A stretch of 64,000 nucleotides of DNA from Verrucomicrobiota bacterium (GTDB taxonomy: Bacteria; Verrucomicrobiota; Verrucomicrobiia; Opitutales; Opitutaceae), in the NCBI GenBank assembly GCA_963205455.1, contig CAUJJL010000196.1, positions 1-64,000 of the forward strand, given 5' to 3'. Below, one piece after another: positions 62,198 through 64,000 of the stretch. The notes beneath the pieces are model-generated. The model was not told where the DNA came from, ran no database searches, and saw only the letters and a program-made list of their open reading frames with translations. The position numbers and the translations under genes were made by a program. The number at the start of each line of letters is the position of its first letter. The stretch's first letter is position 1.

Positions 62198-63022
62198 TTA
62201 GTGCACGTGCGTCGAAGGTGCGCGGCGCAAAGCAGCAATGAGATCCGGGACGTGAAAGATGAGGCCGAACTCAAGGGAGATGCGCCAGAGGGCCTGCCGT
62301 TTTTCAAGTTCATCCCTGGCTGTTTCGCGGTTCTCCACCGCGGTAACGGCTTCTGCAAGCGTGGAGCAGATGAATCCATGTCGGCGCATGTCGACCATGC
62401 CGCCGGGCGACATCAGCAGGCACCAGTTGATGGCGAAGCCGATGTAGAGAAGATGATTGATCCCTCGCTGCACGCAGGCCTTGGCCAACTGCGTTCCGTC
62501 AGCCGCGATGCATTCGTTCCCCAGTGGGCGCGCCTGGGGCGCAAAATCCAGTCGGGCAAACCCTGCGTCGATATCGTCCCGGTTGTGTCGGCCCGTAAAC
62601 ACGTTTTCCGCGCGAAAGGCCTCCAGCTCCCGCGAAACGGGATCGGGCGTTGCACGGAGAGTGGCGGTATCCCCACTGGTAGAGCTGCTCCCCTGGTATC
62701 CGGGCAGATGCGAATAGTAGTCGCGCCCGCCCACGACGTGCATGACGGCCATGCCACCCGAGCGGGCTGCCGAGAGGAGGGAAGGGAAAACGTCGCGCAG
62801 GATCTTTTCCGCCCGGGGATGGTACTCGACCGCCCTCCTCCAGCCGGGAAATTCGCCCGGCAAGCCGCAATCCCACGCATGCATCACCACAAGTGCCGTG
62901 TGCTGCAGCGAAAGGTTCACGGTTCCCCGCTTCCAGCCGCCGTAGCCCTCGGCAGGCACCGCGCGGGCTGGATCCGCGTCGAACTGCTGGTAATAATCCG
63001 TGGGGAGCGAGATCGTTGTCAT
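62198..63022 (-). CDS. Isochorismatase-like cysteine hydrolase
   Basis: 274 residues from ATG 63022, one base after the upstream stop; the frame continues upstream without similarity. The isochorismatase fold shows NLSLQHTALVVMHAWDCGLP (strand 1, Asp), a LSAARSGGMAVMHVVGGRDY segment, and LLYIGFAINWCLLMSPGGMV with the nucleophile Cys. These enzymes hydrolyse amides or ethers. The pairing with a sodium:solute symporter suggests uptake and hydrolysis of a nitrogenous or amide compound; this is inferred from context only. Confidence 0.85.
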   Translation of the reverse strand: MTTISLPTDYYQQFDADPARAVPAEGYGGWKRGTVNLSLQHTALVVMHAWDCGLPGEFPGWRRAVEYHPRAEKILRDVFPSLLSAARSGGMAVMHVVGGRDYYSHLPGYQGSSSTSGDTATLRATPDPVSRELEAFRAENVFTGRHNRDDIDAGFARLDFAPQARPLGNECIAADGTQLAKACVQRGINHLLYIGFAINWCLLMSPGGMVDMRRHGFICSTLAEAVTAVENRETARDELEKRQALWRISLEFGLIFHVPDLIAALRRAPSTHVH

Positions 63023-63023
63023 G

Positions 63024-64000
63024 TCACGATGGAGCCGTCCGCCGGGAGGACGCCAGACGGCGCAGGCCGAATCCCAGCGCGACCAGCAGTGCGCCGGCAA
63101 CCAGATTGTGACGGGCGGGAGCGAGGTCCGATGAAGGCAGCAGCGCGCACGCGATGAGAACGACGCCGAGCACGAGGGAAGTGACACCGATGACGCCGTA
63201 GACCGCGAGGCTGCCGCCCGCGTGATGGGGAGCGGGTGGCACCGGAGTTTGAAGATCAATCTCCAGGCGATGGAGCTCAGCGTGCCGCGGATCGTCAGCG
63301 CGATACCAGCGTGCAGAGATGGCAAACACGAGCGAGGTCACAACCGCCTCGCAAAGGATATTTCTTGCGAGGGGATTCTCCTTCCAGACCCCCATGAGCA
63401 TGAGCGTGATTGCCACAATCAACGCGGCGCTGCACGAGGCCATGCCCGACCACCAGGGCGTCTTTCTGAAGATCATGCCCAGCGCAACGGGCATCATGAA
63501 AGCGGCCGTGAGCGAGTAGTACTGAAGGGCAAAATCGAACGCTCCCCCATAGCGGGGGATGTAGAAAGCGACGGCGATGCCCAGAATGCCCACGATTGCC
63601 ATGGTGGCCTGCGCGACACGCAACTGCTTCCGATCATCGGGAACATGACCGCGCAAGCGTTTGTGCATGGGCACGTAGATGTCGCGGGTTGTCGTTGCAG
63701 CCAGCCAGTTGAAGGCATCATTCGCCTGGCCCAGCGTTGCGGAGAGAACGGCCGACACCACAAAGCCAATGAGTCCGTGCGGAAGCAGCATCAGGGCAAG
63801 CGAAACATAGGAGGCTTCGGAGGGGTCGCGAAGCGTGGGCCACAGGGACGCCATGTCGGGGAAAATAACGCGCGCGGCCATCACGGGGAGAATCCAGAGG
63901 AGTGGTCCAACCAGCGAGAGCACGGCGCAAAGCAGCGCCATTTTACGGGCACCCTGTTCGTCGGGAACGCTGTAGTAGCGCTGGCCGAGGTGCCAGGCTA
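63024..64000 (-). CDS. Sodium:solute symporter (SSS family), partial
   Basis: The frame is open to base 64000; the N-terminal part lies beyond the window. The end visible at the window edge encodes WHLGQRYYSVPDEQGARKMA, typical of SSS transporters just before a conserved helix. About eight membrane helices follow (e.g. GLIGFVVSAVLSATLGQAND, MAIVGILGIAVAFYIPRYGG, LIVAITLMLMGVWKENPLAR). The substrate is unknown. Its TGA is separated by one base from the ATG of the cysteine hydrolase, indicating co-translation. Confidence 0.9.
   Translation of the reverse strand, partial: AWHLGQRYYSVPDEQGARKMALLCAVLSLVGPLLWILPVMAARVIFPDMASLWPTLRDPSEASYVSLALMLLPHGLIGFVVSAVLSATLGQANDAFNWLAATTTRDIYVPMHKRLRGHVPDDRKQLRVAQATMAIVGILGIAVAFYIPRYGGAFDFALQYYSLTAAFMMPVALGMIFRKTPWWSGMASCSAALIVAITLMLMGVWKENPLARNILCEAVVTSLVFAISARWYRADDPRHAELHRLEIDLQTPVPPAPHHAGGSLAVYGVIGVTSLVLGVVLIACALLPSSDLAPARHNLVAGALLVALGFGLRRLASSRRTAPS

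Noticed and set aside
1..64000. CRISPR arrays, phage genes, toxin-antitoxin or defence genes
   Set aside because: No spaced direct repeats of the right size and no cas, phage, nuclease or restriction-type genes were found; the GATC arrays have a 9-bp period and are coding.

Overview
The window is a high-GC bacterial chromosome segment (roughly 60% GC by eye) that looks like Verrucomicrobia, most likely Opitutaceae. This is an inference from gene content. It rests on the secreted DUF1549/DUF1553, DUF1501 and cytochrome (PSCyt-type) proteins shared with Planctomycetes, an FG-GAP/VCBS protein, Tat-exported oxidoreductases, and a four-helix-bundle 'suffix' gene with GATC-rich repeats. There is no phage, transposase, CRISPR array or rRNA operon. 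Coding density is high and most genes are housekeeping.

Layout. 1-4.7 kb: the 3' end of a flotillin-like gene (floA), a small membrane protein, a RodZ-like protein and the FtsK translocase. 4.8-10.8 kb: mannose-6-phosphate isomerase, an AsmA-like protein, grpE-dnaJ, phosphatidylserine decarboxylase, a two-domain sulfurtransferase and SufE. 11-18.3 kb: a four-gene exported block (cytochrome c/DUF1549/LamG/DUF1553, DUF1501, a membrane DUF2231-cytochrome-LRR protein, and a Tat-exported beta-propeller). 18.3-25.4 kb: a GH3-like acyl-adenylating enzyme, an RluA-type pseudouridine synthase overlapping a gamma-carbonic anhydrase, tRNA-Leu(CAA), aminopeptidase P, a universal stress protein, tRNA-Pro(GGG) and an LCAT-like lipase. 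25.4-26.3 kb: a four-helix-bundle suffix gene with three 9-bp GATC arrays, bounded by a 14-bp inverted repeat. 26.3-34.8 kb: a KefB-type antiporter, Rnk/GreA-like factor, VCBS protein, Gfo/Idh/MocA oxidoreductase, Dabb protein and an SDF-family symporter.

34.8-42.4 kb carries L-2-hydroxyglutarate oxidase and three O-GlcNAc-transferase-like (GT41) glycosyltransferases, two of them tandem paralogues with a 4-bp overlap. 42.5-47.8 kb is signalling: an HDOD protein and two hybrid histidine kinases. 47.8-52.1 kb holds a dnaG-rpoD operon and a small secreted protein. 52.2-58.5 kb has DUF362, an isolated nuoA, a fusion of a PTS EIIA domain with a diadenylate cyclase, ribosomal protein L33 (short, easily missed), a conserved small protein, the Mrp/ApbC Fe-S carrier and a TolB-like propeller. 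58.5-64 kb is a minus-strand run: sodium:solute symporter (partial), cysteine hydrolase, DegT aminotransferase, ArgE/DapE peptidase and AccA.

The most interesting points are: (1) the EIIA-DAC fusion at 53.9 kb, which could link PTS phosphorylation to c-di-AMP and possibly to the antiporter at 26.3 kb carrying two RCK_C-like domains; (2) the in-frame GATC arrays placed at the domain boundaries of the four-helix-bundle suffix gene; (3) the GT41 cluster, one member of which has its TPRs after the catalytic domain. I cannot check novelty without database searches.
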